Of a DNA stretch of 44,239 nt, positions 23,779 through 31,988 are shown piece by piece. Source of the DNA: Thermoanaerobaculia bacterium (lineage in GTDB: Bacteria > Acidobacteriota > Thermoanaerobaculia > Multivoradales > JAHEKO01); contig CAMYLC010000183.1 of assembly GCA_947259195.1 (NCBI GenBank), positions 71,807 to 116,045 of the forward strand. The letters run 5' to 3'. The position numbers and the translations under genes are program-made. Below the pieces are notes generated by a model that had not been told where the DNA came from, did not search any database, and saw only the letters and a program-made list of their open reading frames with translations. Numbering within the stretch: position 1 is the stretch's first letter; every line of letters starts with the position of its first letter.

Positions 23779-24507
23779 CTATTGCAGGCGGAAATTGACG
23801 GTCAGATTGTAGATGACCGCCACCGGCTTTCCGTTCAGGGTGGCCGGTTCGAATTTCCACTTCTTGACCGCGTCCGCAGCAGCGGTATCCAGCCCCATCG
23901 GCAGGCCTTTGAGCACCTTGACGTTCGTCACGTTGCCCTGTTTGTCGATGATGGCCTCGACGATCACCACCCCCTGGACTCGCGCCTTGCGGGCAATCTC
24001 CGTGTACTGGGGTGGAGGTGCAGTGATCTTGACCGGCGGTGCCACGTCGCCTCCGACGCGAATCGGACCTTCGGGCTCCGCTGGCGGCGGACCCTCGGGG
24101 ATCCCGAAGATGATGTCGGTATCGGGCATGTCGATCTCGGGTTGGTCGATCTCATCCGGTAGACGGATGGGCTCTGGTTCATCCGGTGTCGGATCCGGAA
24201 TCGGCACCTTCTTGGCTCTCGCCTTGGGGATGTCTTGTTGCTGCTTGGGCGGCGGCGGCTTGAACCTCACCTGCTGCACCACGTAGACCTTGGTCTTCTT
24301 GATCTCTCCGGCCTCCGCAATGATCTCGGGTACCTGTATGAGGAAGATAATAATGTGGATGATCACTGCGCCGACAACGGCCCAGCGCATGGTCTTTTGG
24401 TCTTCCTCATACTCGAGAGCGAAGGTGTCCTCTGCCGATCCGTAGGTAGCCGAGGCCGCCTTCTTCAGAGTCTTCTTGGGTTTGTCCTTTTTCGTCTCTT
24501 GGGCCAT
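23779..24507 (-). CDS. TonB-family energy transducer
   Basis: The 242-residue protein has a cytoplasmic N-terminus of about 40 residues, one membrane helix (about 41-61, [20 protein letters not shown]), a Pro-rich acidic periplasmic linker (about 80-155, with [10 protein letters not shown] and [10 protein letters not shown]) and a C-terminal TonB domain (about 160-242). That domain starts [20 protein letters not shown] and ends [15 protein letters not shown] with a final strand. It transmits proton-motive force from an ExbB/ExbD complex to outer-membrane receptors. The long Lys-rich cytoplasmic part is more than a classic TonB has. It starts 5 bases after the second exbD. Confidence 0.9.
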   Translation of the reverse strand: MAQETKKDKPKKTLKKAASATYGSAEDTFALEYEEDQKTMRWAVVGAVIIHIIIFLIQVPEIIAEAGEIKKTKVYVVQQVRFKPPPPKQQQDIPKARAKKVPIPDPTPDEPEPIRLPDEIDQPEIDMPDTDIIFGIPEGPPPAEPEGPIRVGGDVAPPVKITAPPPQYTEIARKARVQGVVIVEAIIDKQGNVTNVKVLKGLPMGLDTAAADAVKKWKFEPATLNGKPVAVIYNLTVNFRLQ

Positions 24508-24512
24508 AGCGA

Positions 24513-24947
24513 TCAGTACCAGAACATGTTGATTTCACGTTGTGTCGGGATCGATACGTTCTTCACCTCTAACCCGATCTTTTCTGGAGCTTGTCGCAGC
24601 TCATCGAACACGCTGACCATGTAACCGTATTCGGTCATCTCGTTGGCGCGAATAATCACCGGCTTCATGGGATTGCGCTCGAGCTTGGGCTTCAGATACT
24701 CGAGCACCCCATCCAGGGGAAGGGGTTTGTTGTCGACCAGCAAGACGCCGCCGGGCTGGATCTCGATGAGGACGGACTCCTCCTTGTCGACCAGCGAGCT
24801 GTTGTCTTCCTGCGGTAGCGAGAAATCGATGCCACGCGTGGCAGCGAAAGTGGTCGTCACCATGAAGTAGATGATGAGCAAGAAGGCGATGTCCGCCATC
24901 GAGGCGGTCGGAATCTCATCGTTGACCGATCCACGTTTGAGCTTCAT
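24513..24947 (-). CDS. ExbD/TolR-family protein, second copy
   Basis: The 144-residue protein has one N-terminal membrane helix with the proton-pathway Asp in [17 protein letters not shown], then a periplasmic domain ending in a helix and strand ([20 protein letters not shown]). It is the second of two ExbD/TolR-type subunits. The two share the N-terminal motif but have different periplasmic domains. It lies 3 bases after the first copy and 5 before tonB, so the genes form one operon. Confidence 0.9.
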   Translation of the reverse strand: MKLKRGSVNDEIPTASMADIAFLLIIYFMVTTTFAATRGIDFSLPQEDNSSLVDKEESVLIEIQPGGVLLVDNKPLPLDGVLEYLKPKLERNPMKPVIIRANEMTEYGYMVSVFDELRQAPEKIGLEVKNVSIPTQREINMFWY

Positions 24948-24950
24948 TGG

Positions 24951-25388
24951 TTAGCCCCCCTCCGCGCCAGAGTCTACGGTCTCCTGCTCGGACAGCAGAT
25001 AGATCACAGATGCCTTGGCTTGCTTGAGAGAGTCGATGACCCCATCGACATAGCGATAGGGCACCGACTTGTCGGCCTTGAGCACGAATTGCTTCTGCGG
25101 GTCCCGGGCGACGACATCCGCGGCGAAGGAGAGGACGTCCTCGGGGTGAACCGGAACACTGATCTCCTCGCCGCCACTCACCCGAATCTGCCCGCTTTCG
25201 GTGATCGAGATGTAGGCGGCCTTCTTGGGAATCTCCTCCCGAATCTGTGTCTTGGGCAGAAACACCTGGGTCTTGTCGACCTCGAAGTTGATCGTCACCA
25301 TGAAGAAGATGATCAACAAGAAGGCGATATCCGCCATCGACGCGGTTGGGATTCCCTGATTCTGAACCGATCGGACACTCAGACGCAT
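24951..25388 (-). CDS. ExbD/TolR-family protein, first copy
   Basis: The 145-residue protein starts [20 protein letters not shown] and has a membrane helix ([17 protein letters not shown]) with the conserved Asp. Its periplasmic domain (about 45-140) includes QFVLKADKSVPYRYVDGVID and LKQAKASVIYLLSEQE, the usual ExbD pattern. Together with ExbB and the second copy it would form the stator-like proton channel. Two different ExbD subunits allow a mixed dimer. It follows exbB after 36 bases. Confidence 0.92.
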   Translation of the reverse strand: MRLSVRSVQNQGIPTASMADIAFLLIIFFMVTINFEVDKTQVFLPKTQIREEIPKKAAYISITESGQIRVSGGEEISVPVHPEDVLSFAADVVARDPQKQFVLKADKSVPYRYVDGVIDSLKQAKASVIYLLSEQETVDSGAEGG

Positions 25389-25424
25389 GATTTCGCTTTC
25401 CAGACGAAGCCCCTATGGCGTCGT

Positions 25425-26126
25425 CTAGCTCCCCGCCGGCTTCGCGGGGGCGGTTGCGGCCGCTCGCGCTGCAGCGGCAGGCTCGGGACTGATGCCACTA
25501 CGCTGCATCTCACCGAAAGTCTCGAGCAGCATATTGGTCGAGATCTCGATATCCCGCACGAACTTGTTGATCTTGCTCATGAAGAAGTTGTAGGCCAGCT
25601 GCGCTGGAATCGCGACGGCCAGACCTGCGGCCGTGGTGATCAGCGCCTCAGAGATACCGGCAGCCACGAGGCCTGGATTCGAGAGGCCGGCCTCGGCCAG
25701 AGCATCGAAGGACTTGATCATCCCGGCCACCGTGCCAAAGAAGCCGAGGAGCGGAGAAACGTTGGCGATGGTGGCAAGCCAGACCAGATTGCGCTCGAGG
25801 CGACCCATCTCGAAGAGGGCTGCATTCTCGATCGTCTTTTCAACGTCTTCTTTGGGCTCGCCATACTTGAGCAGGCCAGCCTTCATGATCGAGGGAACGG
25901 GGCCCCGATAGTCCTCGCAAACCTTGATGGCGTCCTTGATCGACCGATTGGCAATCAGTGACTTACGGATCCTGGCCAGGAACTCATTGACGTTGATCTT
26001 GGCCTTGCGTAGGGCGATGGCGCGCTCGATGATGAAGACCAAGCCGAGGACCGAGAAAATCAGAAGGGGGTACATAACAGGTCCGCCATCTTTGAACAGC
26101 TTCATGAAAGTTCCGCCGATTTCCAC
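25425..26126 (-). CDS. MotA/TolQ/ExbB proton channel protein
   Basis: The 233-residue protein has three membrane segments (about 15-35, 120-145 and 160-185). The conserved ExbB/TolQ core runs LVWLATIANVSPLLGFFGTV, then AGMIKSFDALAEAG, and ends TTAAGLAVAIPAQLAYNFF. The C-terminus is Ala/Pro-rich. It forms the pentameric inner-membrane channel around the ExbD subunits. The GTG at 26126 is supported by AGAGGAGG 6 bases upstream. An ATG at 26105 would remove 7 residues. It is the first gene of exbB-exbD-exbD-tonB. Confidence 0.93.
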   Translation of the reverse strand: MEIGGTFMKLFKDGGPVMYPLLIFSVLGLVFIIERAIALRKAKINVNEFLARIRKSLIANRSIKDAIKVCEDYRGPVPSIMKAGLLKYGEPKEDVEKTIENAALFEMGRLERNLVWLATIANVSPLLGFFGTVAGMIKSFDALAEAGLSNPGLVAAGISEALITTAAGLAVAIPAQLAYNFFMSKINKFVRDIEISTNMLLETFGEMQRSGISPEPAAAARAAATAPAKPAGS

Positions 26127-26297
26127 GTCGTTCCTCCTCTACCTAGAATTTAGACTCAACAGTATTGGATCGAGTTCCCAAAAAAGTCTCCCCGCGCTGG
26201 TGCGACTGAACCCAGAGACGCTGAAGATTGACTTCGTTACTCTCTGGTTGTCAACAGCGAGAGTTTATTCCTCACCGGCCGTGGAGACAAGGTCGGG

Positions 26298-26306
26298 ATG
26301 CTAGCA
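26298..26306 (-). promoter_or_regulatory. Tentative extended -10 promoter for the exbB operon
   Basis: On the minus strand TGC is followed by TAGCAT, an extended -10 box of the kind seen before other genes here, about 170 bases before exbB. A perfect TTGACA (26254-26249) lies closer to the gene but has only a poor -10 at correct spacing. The choice between them cannot be made from sequence alone. Confidence 0.3.
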
Positions 26307-26364
26307 CAGGGTTTGCTGACCACACAAATAGGCCGAAGACTCACCAGGAGTGAGGTCCACATCG

Positions 26365-26862
26365 TCATTGGCGGCCGCCTGCGAGGCGCTCGAAGCGACT
26401 GCGATGGGCGTAGCAGATGGCGATCGCCAGGGCGTCCGCCGCATCGGAGGACAGCTTCTGCGTGTCGAGTGCCAGCAGGACCGAGACCATTCGCGCTACT
26501 TGTGTCTTGTCAGCGCGACCGGTGCCGGCGACGGCACTCTTGACCTCGGCCGGACTGTACTCGGCTATCTCGATGTTGCGACTCGCCAATGTGGCCAGCA
26601 GAGCACCTCGAGCCTGCGCCAGAACTACGAGTGAACGGCTGTTGAGGCCGTGAAACGGTGTCTCCAGGACTGCCACCTGTGGTGGCTGGCGATCCAGCAA
26701 CTCGGTGAGTTGCTCGACGAGCGAGGCCAATCTCCGAGGTGTCGGATGACCGGCTGGGCACGAGAGGCGACCGAAATCGAGAGCTTCCAGGTGGTCACCC
26801 CGTGCCTCGAGCAAGGCGAAGCCGGTATGCCGGCTGCCGGGGTCCAGGCCGAGGATCAGCAA
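26365..26862 (-). CDS. ruvC: Crossover junction endodeoxyribonuclease RuvC
   Basis: RuvC resolves Holliday junctions together with RuvAB. The 165-residue protein begins MLILGLDPGSRHTGFALLE with Asp7, has VLETPFHGLN with Glu67, VLAQARGALL and YSPAEVKSAVAGTGRADK, and ends with SSDAADALAIAICY (Asp140, Asp143). These are the four acidic catalytic positions. It starts 16 bases after yebC on the same strand, a common yebC-ruvC pairing. No ruvA or ruvB follows here. Confidence 0.95.
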   Translation of the reverse strand: MLILGLDPGSRHTGFALLEARGDHLEALDFGRLSCPAGHPTPRRLASLVEQLTELLDRQPPQVAVLETPFHGLNSRSLVVLAQARGALLATLASRNIEIAEYSPAEVKSAVAGTGRADKTQVARMVSVLLALDTQKLSSDAADALAIAICYAHRSRFERLAGGRQ

Positions 26863-26878
26863 GACACCCCCTGCCGCC

Positions 26879-27628
26879 TCAGCTGGCCTGTTCCGCCAAC
26901 ACCGAGGGGTCGATGTCGAAGTTGGCCCAGACGTGCTGCACGTCGTCGTTGTCTTCCAGGGCCTCGAGGAGCTTCAGCAGTTTGGGAGCCTGATCCGCGC
27001 CGAGATCGACCAAGCTCTGGGGCAACATGGCCAGCTCTTTGGCAACGAGACCTACGCCACGCTTTTCGAGCTCGTCGAGAACGGGGCCGTAGTCCTCTGG
27101 TGCCGTATAGATTTCGTAGGTCTCTTCTTCAATGGAGATGTCGTCGGCTTCCAACTCGAGCACCAGGTCCATGAAGGCCTCTTCGCTCATGGCCTGTGCG
27201 TCGATGGCGAAGAAGCCGCGCTTCTGGAACATCCAGGCGACGCAGCCGTTCTCGCCCAGATTGCCGCCACTCTTGGAGAACAGATGGCGCACATCGGAAA
27301 CGGTTCTGTTCTTGTTGTCCGTCAGTGCCTCGACGAGGATGGCCACGCCGCCTGGTCCGTAGCCTTCGTAGGTGATCTCCTCGAGAGTGAAGCCTTCCAA
27401 TTGGCCACTGCCGCGTTTGACGGCTCGTTCGATATTGTCGTTGGGTACGTTGGCACTTTTGGCTTCTTGAATGGCCGATCGAAGCCGCGCGTTGCCGTCC
27501 GGATCGCCACCGCCGAGTTTCGCTGCCACCGTAATCTCCTTGAGAAGCTTGGTCCAGAGCTGACCGCGCCTGGCATCGGTGACCGCTTTCTTGCGTTTGA
27601 TCTGAGACCACTTGCTGTGACCGGCCAT
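26879..27628 (-). CDS. yebC: YebC/PmpR-family regulatory protein
   Basis: The 249-residue protein has the full YebC/TACO1 pattern: start MAGHSKWSQIKRKKAVTDA, then FTKLLKEI-type helix, GGGDPDGNARLRSAI, VPNDNIERAVKRG, TYEGYGPGGVAILVEALTDN and the acidic C-terminal domain. Members bind DNA as regulators or act on translating ribosomes at proline-rich stretches. Which applies here is not visible. It precedes ruvC. It diverges from accD over a 303-base spacer. Confidence 0.95.
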   Translation of the reverse strand: MAGHSKWSQIKRKKAVTDARRGQLWTKLLKEITVAAKLGGGDPDGNARLRSAIQEAKSANVPNDNIERAVKRGSGQLEGFTLEEITYEGYGPGGVAILVEALTDNKNRTVSDVRHLFSKSGGNLGENGCVAWMFQKRGFFAIDAQAMSEEAFMDLVLELEADDISIEEETYEIYTAPEDYGPVLDELEKRGVGLVAKELAMLPQSLVDLGADQAPKLLKLLEALEDNDDVQHVWANFDIDPSVLAEQAS

Positions 27629-27677
27629 GAGTCTCGGAAGCCCCCATGAGAGTTCTCGCCTGTGGTTGAGATATCAG

Positions 27678-27734
27678 GCGGTGGTTGAACAACCGCTAAA
27701 GCCTCCGCGTGTAGCGGAACTGTCACCCATTCTA
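27678..27734 (-). promoter_or_regulatory. yebC upstream region: -10 box and alternative inverted repeats
   Basis: On the minus strand TAGAAT (27734-27729) could be the yebC -10, giving a leader of about 95 bases. That leader contains CCGCTA/TAGCGG (27693-27698 with 27712-27717) and GCGGT/ACCGC (27678-27682 with 27692-27696). The two share bases, so only one hairpin can form at a time. This is suggestive of an attenuator but unproven. The rest of the 303-base spacer holds only the accD promoter. Confidence 0.3.
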
Positions 27735-27814
27735 GCTCGAATGGCGCCCCCGTCTCGCTGTCCTTGTCTTGCCGGGTGGATATTCCTGGCAGCTTGCACT
27801 CTGCGAGTCTTTCG

Positions 27815-27844
27815 TTGACTCTCAAAGAGGAACGGTGTTAGAAA
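27815..27844 (+). promoter_or_regulatory. Promoter for accD-folC
   Basis: TTGACT (27815-27820), a 17- or 18-base spacer and TTAGAA or TAGAAA (27838-27844) form a sigma-70-type promoter about 88 bases before accD. Confidence 0.5.
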
Positions 27845-27931
27845 CGCAACGAATCGCCTTAGTTGGTAGGGGACGACCAGGCGGCGGAGGCCGCTGGGGA
27901 GCGGCGGCGTAGCGAGCTCGCAATCGACACC

Positions 27932-28780
27932 ATGCCCTGGTTCAGAAGATCGAAGAAAGGTAAGCCGACCGCGGAAGCCCGTCCGCGCAGCCAGGTGCCG
28001 GAGGGGCTCTGGGTCAAGTGCGATGGCTGTCGCGAGATCATCTATTCGAAGGAACTGGAGCGCAACCAGCAAATCTGTCCCAAGTGCGGGTTTCACTTTC
28101 GCATCTCTGCCTGGGAGCGGATCGATCTTCTCCTCGACGAGGAGAGCCCGAAAGAGCTGTTCGATCGAGTAGCCCCAGCGGACCCACTCAAGTTCAAGGA
28201 CACCCTGCCATACAAGGAGCGGCTCAAGCATTACCAGCGAAGAACCGGGGCCCGTGATGCGGTGGTGGTGGTTGAGGGGCACTTGGAGGGGCTGCCGGTG
28301 ATTGTCGCGGCTCTCGAGTACGGTTTCATGGGTGGTTCGATGGGCTCTGTGGTGGGGGAGAAGATCACCCGGGCCGCGGAGGAGGCCATCAGGCGCGACC
28401 GGGCTTTGATCATCGTCTCGGCATCGGGAGGGGCCAGGATGCAGGAAGGTGCTCTTTCCCTGATGCAACTGGCCAAGATCAGCGCCGCGCTAGCCAGATT
28501 GAGTGACGCCCGGCTACCCTACATCTCCATCCTGACCGATCCGACGACAGGGGGTGTGACAGCTTCGTTCGCCATGCTGGGGGACCTGAACGTCGCCGAG
28601 CCTGGTGCCCTTATCGGCTTCGCAGGTCCCCGCGTGATCGAACAGACCATTGGTGAGAGCCTGCCGGAAGGCTTCCAGCGCAGTGAGTTCCTGCTGCAGC
28701 ACGGCTTCCTCGATCTCGTGGTCGAGCGCTCCGAGATGAAGGCGACTGTGGCCAAATGTCTCAATCACTTCTCGCACTAG
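27932..28780 (+). CDS. accD: Acetyl-CoA carboxylase carboxyltransferase subunit beta
   Basis: AccD and AccA transfer the carboxyl group from biotin to acetyl-CoA, the first step of fatty acid synthesis. The 282-residue protein has the N-terminal zinc ribbon (Cys30, Cys33, Cys49, Cys52) and the crotonase-type core with [39 protein letters not shown], and [15 protein letters not shown]. The ATG at 27932 ([10 protein letters not shown]) is the usual accD start. The frame is open upstream to 27863, but that part is not family-like. folC follows after one base, the common accD-folC arrangement. Confidence 0.96.
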   Translation: MPWFRRSKKGKPTAEARPRSQVPEGLWVKCDGCREIIYSKELERNQQICPKCGFHFRISAWERIDLLLDEESPKELFDRVAPADPLKFKDTLPYKERLKHYQRRTGARDAVVVVEGHLEGLPVIVAALEYGFMGGSMGSVVGEKITRAAEEAIRRDRALIIVSASGGARMQEGALSLMQLAKISAALARLSDARLPYISILTDPTTGGVTASFAMLGDLNVAEPGALIGFAGPRVIEQTIGESLPEGFQRSEFLLQHGFLDLVVERSEMKATVAKCLNHFSH

Positions 28781-28781
28781 C

Positions 28782-30137
28782 GTGAGGCACGAACCCTCCA
28801 GCGCCGAGTTGCTGAAGCGCCTGGAGCAACACGGCATTCGGCTCGGGTTAGAGACCACTCACATGGTGTTGTCGAGCCTCGGAAACCCAGAGTCGGGCTA
28901 TCCTTCGGTTCTGGTCGCGGGCACGAACGGCAAAGGCTCCACCGCAGTTCAGCTCGCCTCTATCGCTGCCGCGGCTGGCTATCGAACCGGTCTCTATACC
29001 TCGCCACATCTCGAGGAGATCACGGAGCGGATTCGAGTCGATGGGGCCGCCGTTTCGGCGCAGCTCTTCAGTGGCACCCTGACACGGGTGGTTGAAAACG
29101 CCGCCGGGGCTCTCGGCCACCTTCCGACATACTTCGAAGCCGTGACAGCAGCGGCGTTTCTGATTTTTGCCGAACAGAAGGTGGACGTGGCCATCATGGA
29201 GGTGGGCCTGGGTGGACGACTGGACGCGACGAATGCCTGTGAGCCTGCGCTGTCCCTGATTACCGAGATCGGACTGGAGCATCGCCAGTACCTGGGTGAG
29301 ACCCTCTCCACTATCGCGCGAGAGAAGGCTGGCATTTTGCGGCAAGGTCGCCCCGCCTGGGCCTGGGTAGAAAGAGACGAAGCCTGGGAAGCGATTCGTG
29401 CCGTAGGCGGCGAGGTCGGTGCGAAGCTCCACCGCGGGCCGGAAGCCGCGAAGCTGATCGAGACGAAACAGCTGGGATGGGAAGGGCAAGAGGTCCAGAT
29501 GGAGACTTCTGTGGACAGCTATCTCGTGCGGACACCGCTCCTGGGGGCACATCAGGTCAAGAACCTGGCGCTGGCGACCCTCGGTGCCGAAGGCCTCCGC
29601 GAGCTCGGTTGGACACGAATCGATCGCCAGGCGATCGAGCGAGGCGTCGCAAGCACCTACTGGCCGGGTCGACTGGAGAGAGTCGAGTTGCCTGGTGGCC
29701 GAACGGTGATTCTGGATGTCGCTCACAATGCGGACGGGGCGGCGACTCTGGCCAGCTTTCTAAACGACGCCTTGGGCCGGTTTGATCTGCTGTTCGGCGT
29801 GCTGGACGACAAGGAGGTTTCGACCTTCTTGCCGAGCCTCGCTCGCCAGGCGGGGAAGGTGATCCTGACCTCTCCGACCAGCAGCCGATCGATGCCGGTC
29901 GAGCGGCTGGCTCCTCTTCTGGCGAATCGAGAGGTGGTGAGTGAGGCCGAGCCTGCAGCGGCTCTTCATCGTGCCCTGGAGGACGGAGATGACCCCTTGG
30001 TCATTTGTGGATCCGTATATCTGGTGGGCGAACTACGGACACTGCTGAGGCACCGTTGCGGCCTGCCACAGCCGGCTTCCAGTCAACCCTGCTGGACCCG
30101 GCGGGGCCTCGAGTTGCCCTCGCAGGCCGAGGTCTGA
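28782..30137 (+). CDS. folC: Folylpolyglutamate/dihydrofolate synthase
   Basis: FolC adds glutamate to dihydropteroate or folates. The 451-residue protein has the Mur-ligase-like P-loop VLVAGTNGKGSTAVQL (Lys51), YTSPHLEEITERIRVDG, IMEVGLGGRLDATNA, SLITEIGLEHRQYLG and the C-terminal ILDVAHNADGA. The start is GTG 28782, directly after the accD stop. It ends only 2 bases before the end of convergent glyA, so no terminator fits between them and the two transcripts must overlap. Confidence 0.94.
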   Translation: MRHEPSSAELLKRLEQHGIRLGLETTHMVLSSLGNPESGYPSVLVAGTNGKGSTAVQLASIAAAAGYRTGLYTSPHLEEITERIRVDGAAVSAQLFSGTLTRVVENAAGALGHLPTYFEAVTAAAFLIFAEQKVDVAIMEVGLGGRLDATNACEPALSLITEIGLEHRQYLGETLSTIAREKAGILRQGRPAWAWVERDEAWEAIRAVGGEVGAKLHRGPEAAKLIETKQLGWEGQEVQMETSVDSYLVRTPLLGAHQVKNLALATLGAEGLRELGWTRIDRQAIERGVASTYWPGRLERVELPGGRTVILDVAHNADGAATLASFLNDALGRFDLLFGVLDDKEVSTFLPSLARQAGKVILTSPTSSRSMPVERLAPLLANREVVSEAEPAAALHRALEDGDDPLVICGSVYLVGELRTLLRHRCGLPQPASSQPCWTRRGLELPSQAEV

Positions 30138-30139
30138 GA

Positions 30140-31393
30140 TCAGTTTGCGGGCCCGTAGAGTGGGAACTTCCTGCAGAGGTCCTGCACTTCCATCTGCACC
30201 TGGCGCTGAACCCCAGCCTCGTCCGGCTGACGGAGCACCTTGGCGATCAGATCGGCAATGAGACTCATCTCCTGCTCCTTCATCTCGCGAGAAGTAACCG
30301 CGGGAGTGCCGATCCTGATGCCGGACGCCACTAGAGGGGGGTTCGGGTCGTAGGGGATGGTGTTCTTGTTGACCGTAATCCCGGCGGCCTCCAGCGCTAC
30401 TTGAGCCTGCTTGCCCGTCAAGCCGGAGGCTGAGACATCGAGCAGGAATAGATGGTTTTCCGTACCGCCGGCGACAATGCGAAACCCGTGCTGGGCTAGC
30501 CTGTCGGCCATCGCGGAGGCGTTGCGCACCAGTTGCCCCTGATAGAGCTTGAAGCTCTCGCCGAGAGCCTCACGTAGGGCAACCGCCTTGGCAGCGATGA
30601 TGTGCATCAAGGGACCACCCTGAATGCCTGGAAATACGGCCCTGTCCACTTGCTTGGCGAACTTCTCCTTGCACAGCACCAAACCACCTCTGGGGCCCCG
30701 CAAGGTCTTGTGGGTCGTGGTGGTCACGAAATCACAATGCGGCACCGGCGATGGATGCAGATTGGCGGCCACGAGGCCGGCGATATGTGCGATGTCCGCC
30801 ATCAGCAGGGCGTCGACTGCATCCGCGATGCTGCGGAAGAGCTCGAAATCGATCTCTCGACTGTAGGCACTGGCACCGCAGACGATGAGCTTTGGCCGAT
30901 GCTCCTCCGCCAGTCGCGACACCTCTTCATAGTCGATGACTTCAGTCTCCCTATCCACTCCGTAGGCCACGACCTCGAAATCTCTACCGGAGTAGGAGAG
31001 GGGGTGTCCATGCGTGAGGTGGCCGCCACTGGATAAGTCCATCCCCATCAGCGTGTCGCCCGGCTCCAGGCACGAGAAGTAGACAGCCATGTTGGCCTGG
31101 GTGCCACTATGAGGTTGCACGTTGACATGCTCGGCCCCAAAGAGCTCCTTGGCGCGCTCGATAGCGAGCCGCTCGGCGACGTCGACGTATTCGCAGCCAC
31201 CGTAGTAGCGACGCCCGGGATAACCCTCGGCGTATTTGTTCGTCATCACACTGCCAGCAGCTTCGAGGACTGCTTGGCTGACAAAGTTCTCCGAGGCAAT
31301 CAGCTCGATCGCCTGGTTCTGGCGCTGTTGTTCGCCGGCGATAGCTGTGAAGATCTCGGGGTCGGCAGCTTCCAACGAGCGGTAATCGGACAT
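30140..31393 (-). CDS. glyA: Serine hydroxymethyltransferase
   Basis: GlyA interconverts serine and glycine and loads tetrahydrofolate with a one-carbon unit, using PLP. The 417-residue protein has [56 protein letters not shown] and the PLP-lysine segment [17 protein letters not shown] with Lys229. The ATG at 31393 has GGAGGAG 8 bases upstream. An in-frame ATG 7 codons earlier is less likely. It sits beside folC, so two folate genes converge. Confidence 0.97.
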   Translation of the reverse strand: MSDYRSLEAADPEIFTAIAGEQQRQNQAIELIASENFVSQAVLEAAGSVMTNKYAEGYPGRRYYGGCEYVDVAERLAIERAKELFGAEHVNVQPHSGTQANMAVYFSCLEPGDTLMGMDLSSGGHLTHGHPLSYSGRDFEVVAYGVDRETEVIDYEEVSRLAEEHRPKLIVCGASAYSREIDFELFRSIADAVDALLMADIAHIAGLVAANLHPSPVPHCDFVTTTTHKTLRGPRGGLVLCKEKFAKQVDRAVFPGIQGGPLMHIIAAKAVALREALGESFKLYQGQLVRNASAMADRLAQHGFRIVAGGTENHLFLLDVSASGLTGKQAQVALEAAGITVNKNTIPYDPNPPLVASGIRIGTPAVTSREMKEQEMSLIADLIAKVLRQPDEAGVQRQVQMEVQDLCRKFPLYGPAN

Positions 31394-31468
31394 ACGAAAT
31401 CTCCTCCCAGACAAGCAGGCCGGGTCGCGAAAGGACTTGCAGCAGAGGGCTGGGAGCTTCCTGAAGCC

Positions 31469-31909
31469 CTAGTCTTCGCTGTCCGCCTTCTTGGCGCGTG
31501 TTTTCTTGGCCGCTTTCTTGGTGGTCTTCTTCACCGCGGCCTTCTTGGTGGCAGTCTTCTTGGTGGCAGTCTTCTTAGCGGCAGTCTTCTTGGTGGCAGT
31601 CTTCTTAGCGGTAGTCTTCTTGGTGGCAGTCTTCTTAGCGGTAGCCTTCTTGGCAGCCTTCTTTTTCACCGCCGCCTTCTTGGCGGTGGTCTTCTTCGCC
31701 GCGACCTTTTTGGCAGTGGTCTTCTTGGCCGGAGCCTTGGGTGCGGCCTGACTGCCCTCAGCCTCTGCCGCAGGCTTTTTCTCGGCCTTCTTCTTCGCAG
31801 GCTTGCGATGTGACGTCTTGATCCGAGCCATCCGCTCGCGACGCTGCTCTCGCAGGCGCTTCTTTCGGCGTTGTCGTCGTCGTCTCAGCTGGCGATCTTT
31901 TTCCCGCAT
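31469..31909 (-). CDS. Lysine/alanine-rich histone-H1-like protein
   Basis: The 146-residue protein has an Arg-rich N-terminus (MREKDRQLRRRRQRRKKRLR) resembling DUF6800-type small basic proteins, a short spacer, then about 90 residues of repeated KK pairs with Ala and Thr (PAKKTTAKK, TATKK and TAKK units) and an acidic end (ADSED). Such tails resemble histone H1 and bacterial Hc1/AlgP proteins that bind DNA without sequence specificity, so it is probably a nucleoid protein. AGAGGAG precedes the ATG. A TTGACA on the minus strand (31979-31974) may be its -35. It lies between the carboxyltransferase and glyA genes on the same strand. Confidence 0.75.
   Translation of the reverse strand: MREKDRQLRRRRQRRKKRLREQRRERMARIKTSHRKPAKKKAEKKPAAEAEGSQAAPKAPAKKTTAKKVAAKKTTAKKAAVKKKAAKKATAKKTATKKTTAKKTATKKTAAKKTATKKTATKKAAVKKTTKKAAKKTRAKKADSED
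31490..31745. repeat. In-gene tandem repeats of 12 and 15 bases
   Basis: The lysine-rich tail is encoded by imperfect tandem units. On the plus strand these read as GTCTTCTTGGTGGCA (15 bases) and GTCTTCTTAGCG-type (12 bases) in alternation, clearest at 31550-31640. Unit lengths are multiples of three, so gain or loss of units keeps the frame. Confidence 0.7.
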
Positions 31910-31988
31910 TGGTTCTCCTCTTTGGCGGTTCCGGCCCTGACAGAGTCGTCAGCTTGCCCGACCTTGAGTTTGCTGTCAAGGTCGCCTG

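Noticed and set aside
25020..25961. Plus-strand frame of 313 codons across exbD and exbB
   Set aside because: Antisense shadow without any family motif.
31490..31745. Short regular repeats that might suggest a CRISPR array
   Set aside because: There are no unique spacers. Units are 12 and 15 bases and encode the lysine-rich tail in frame.
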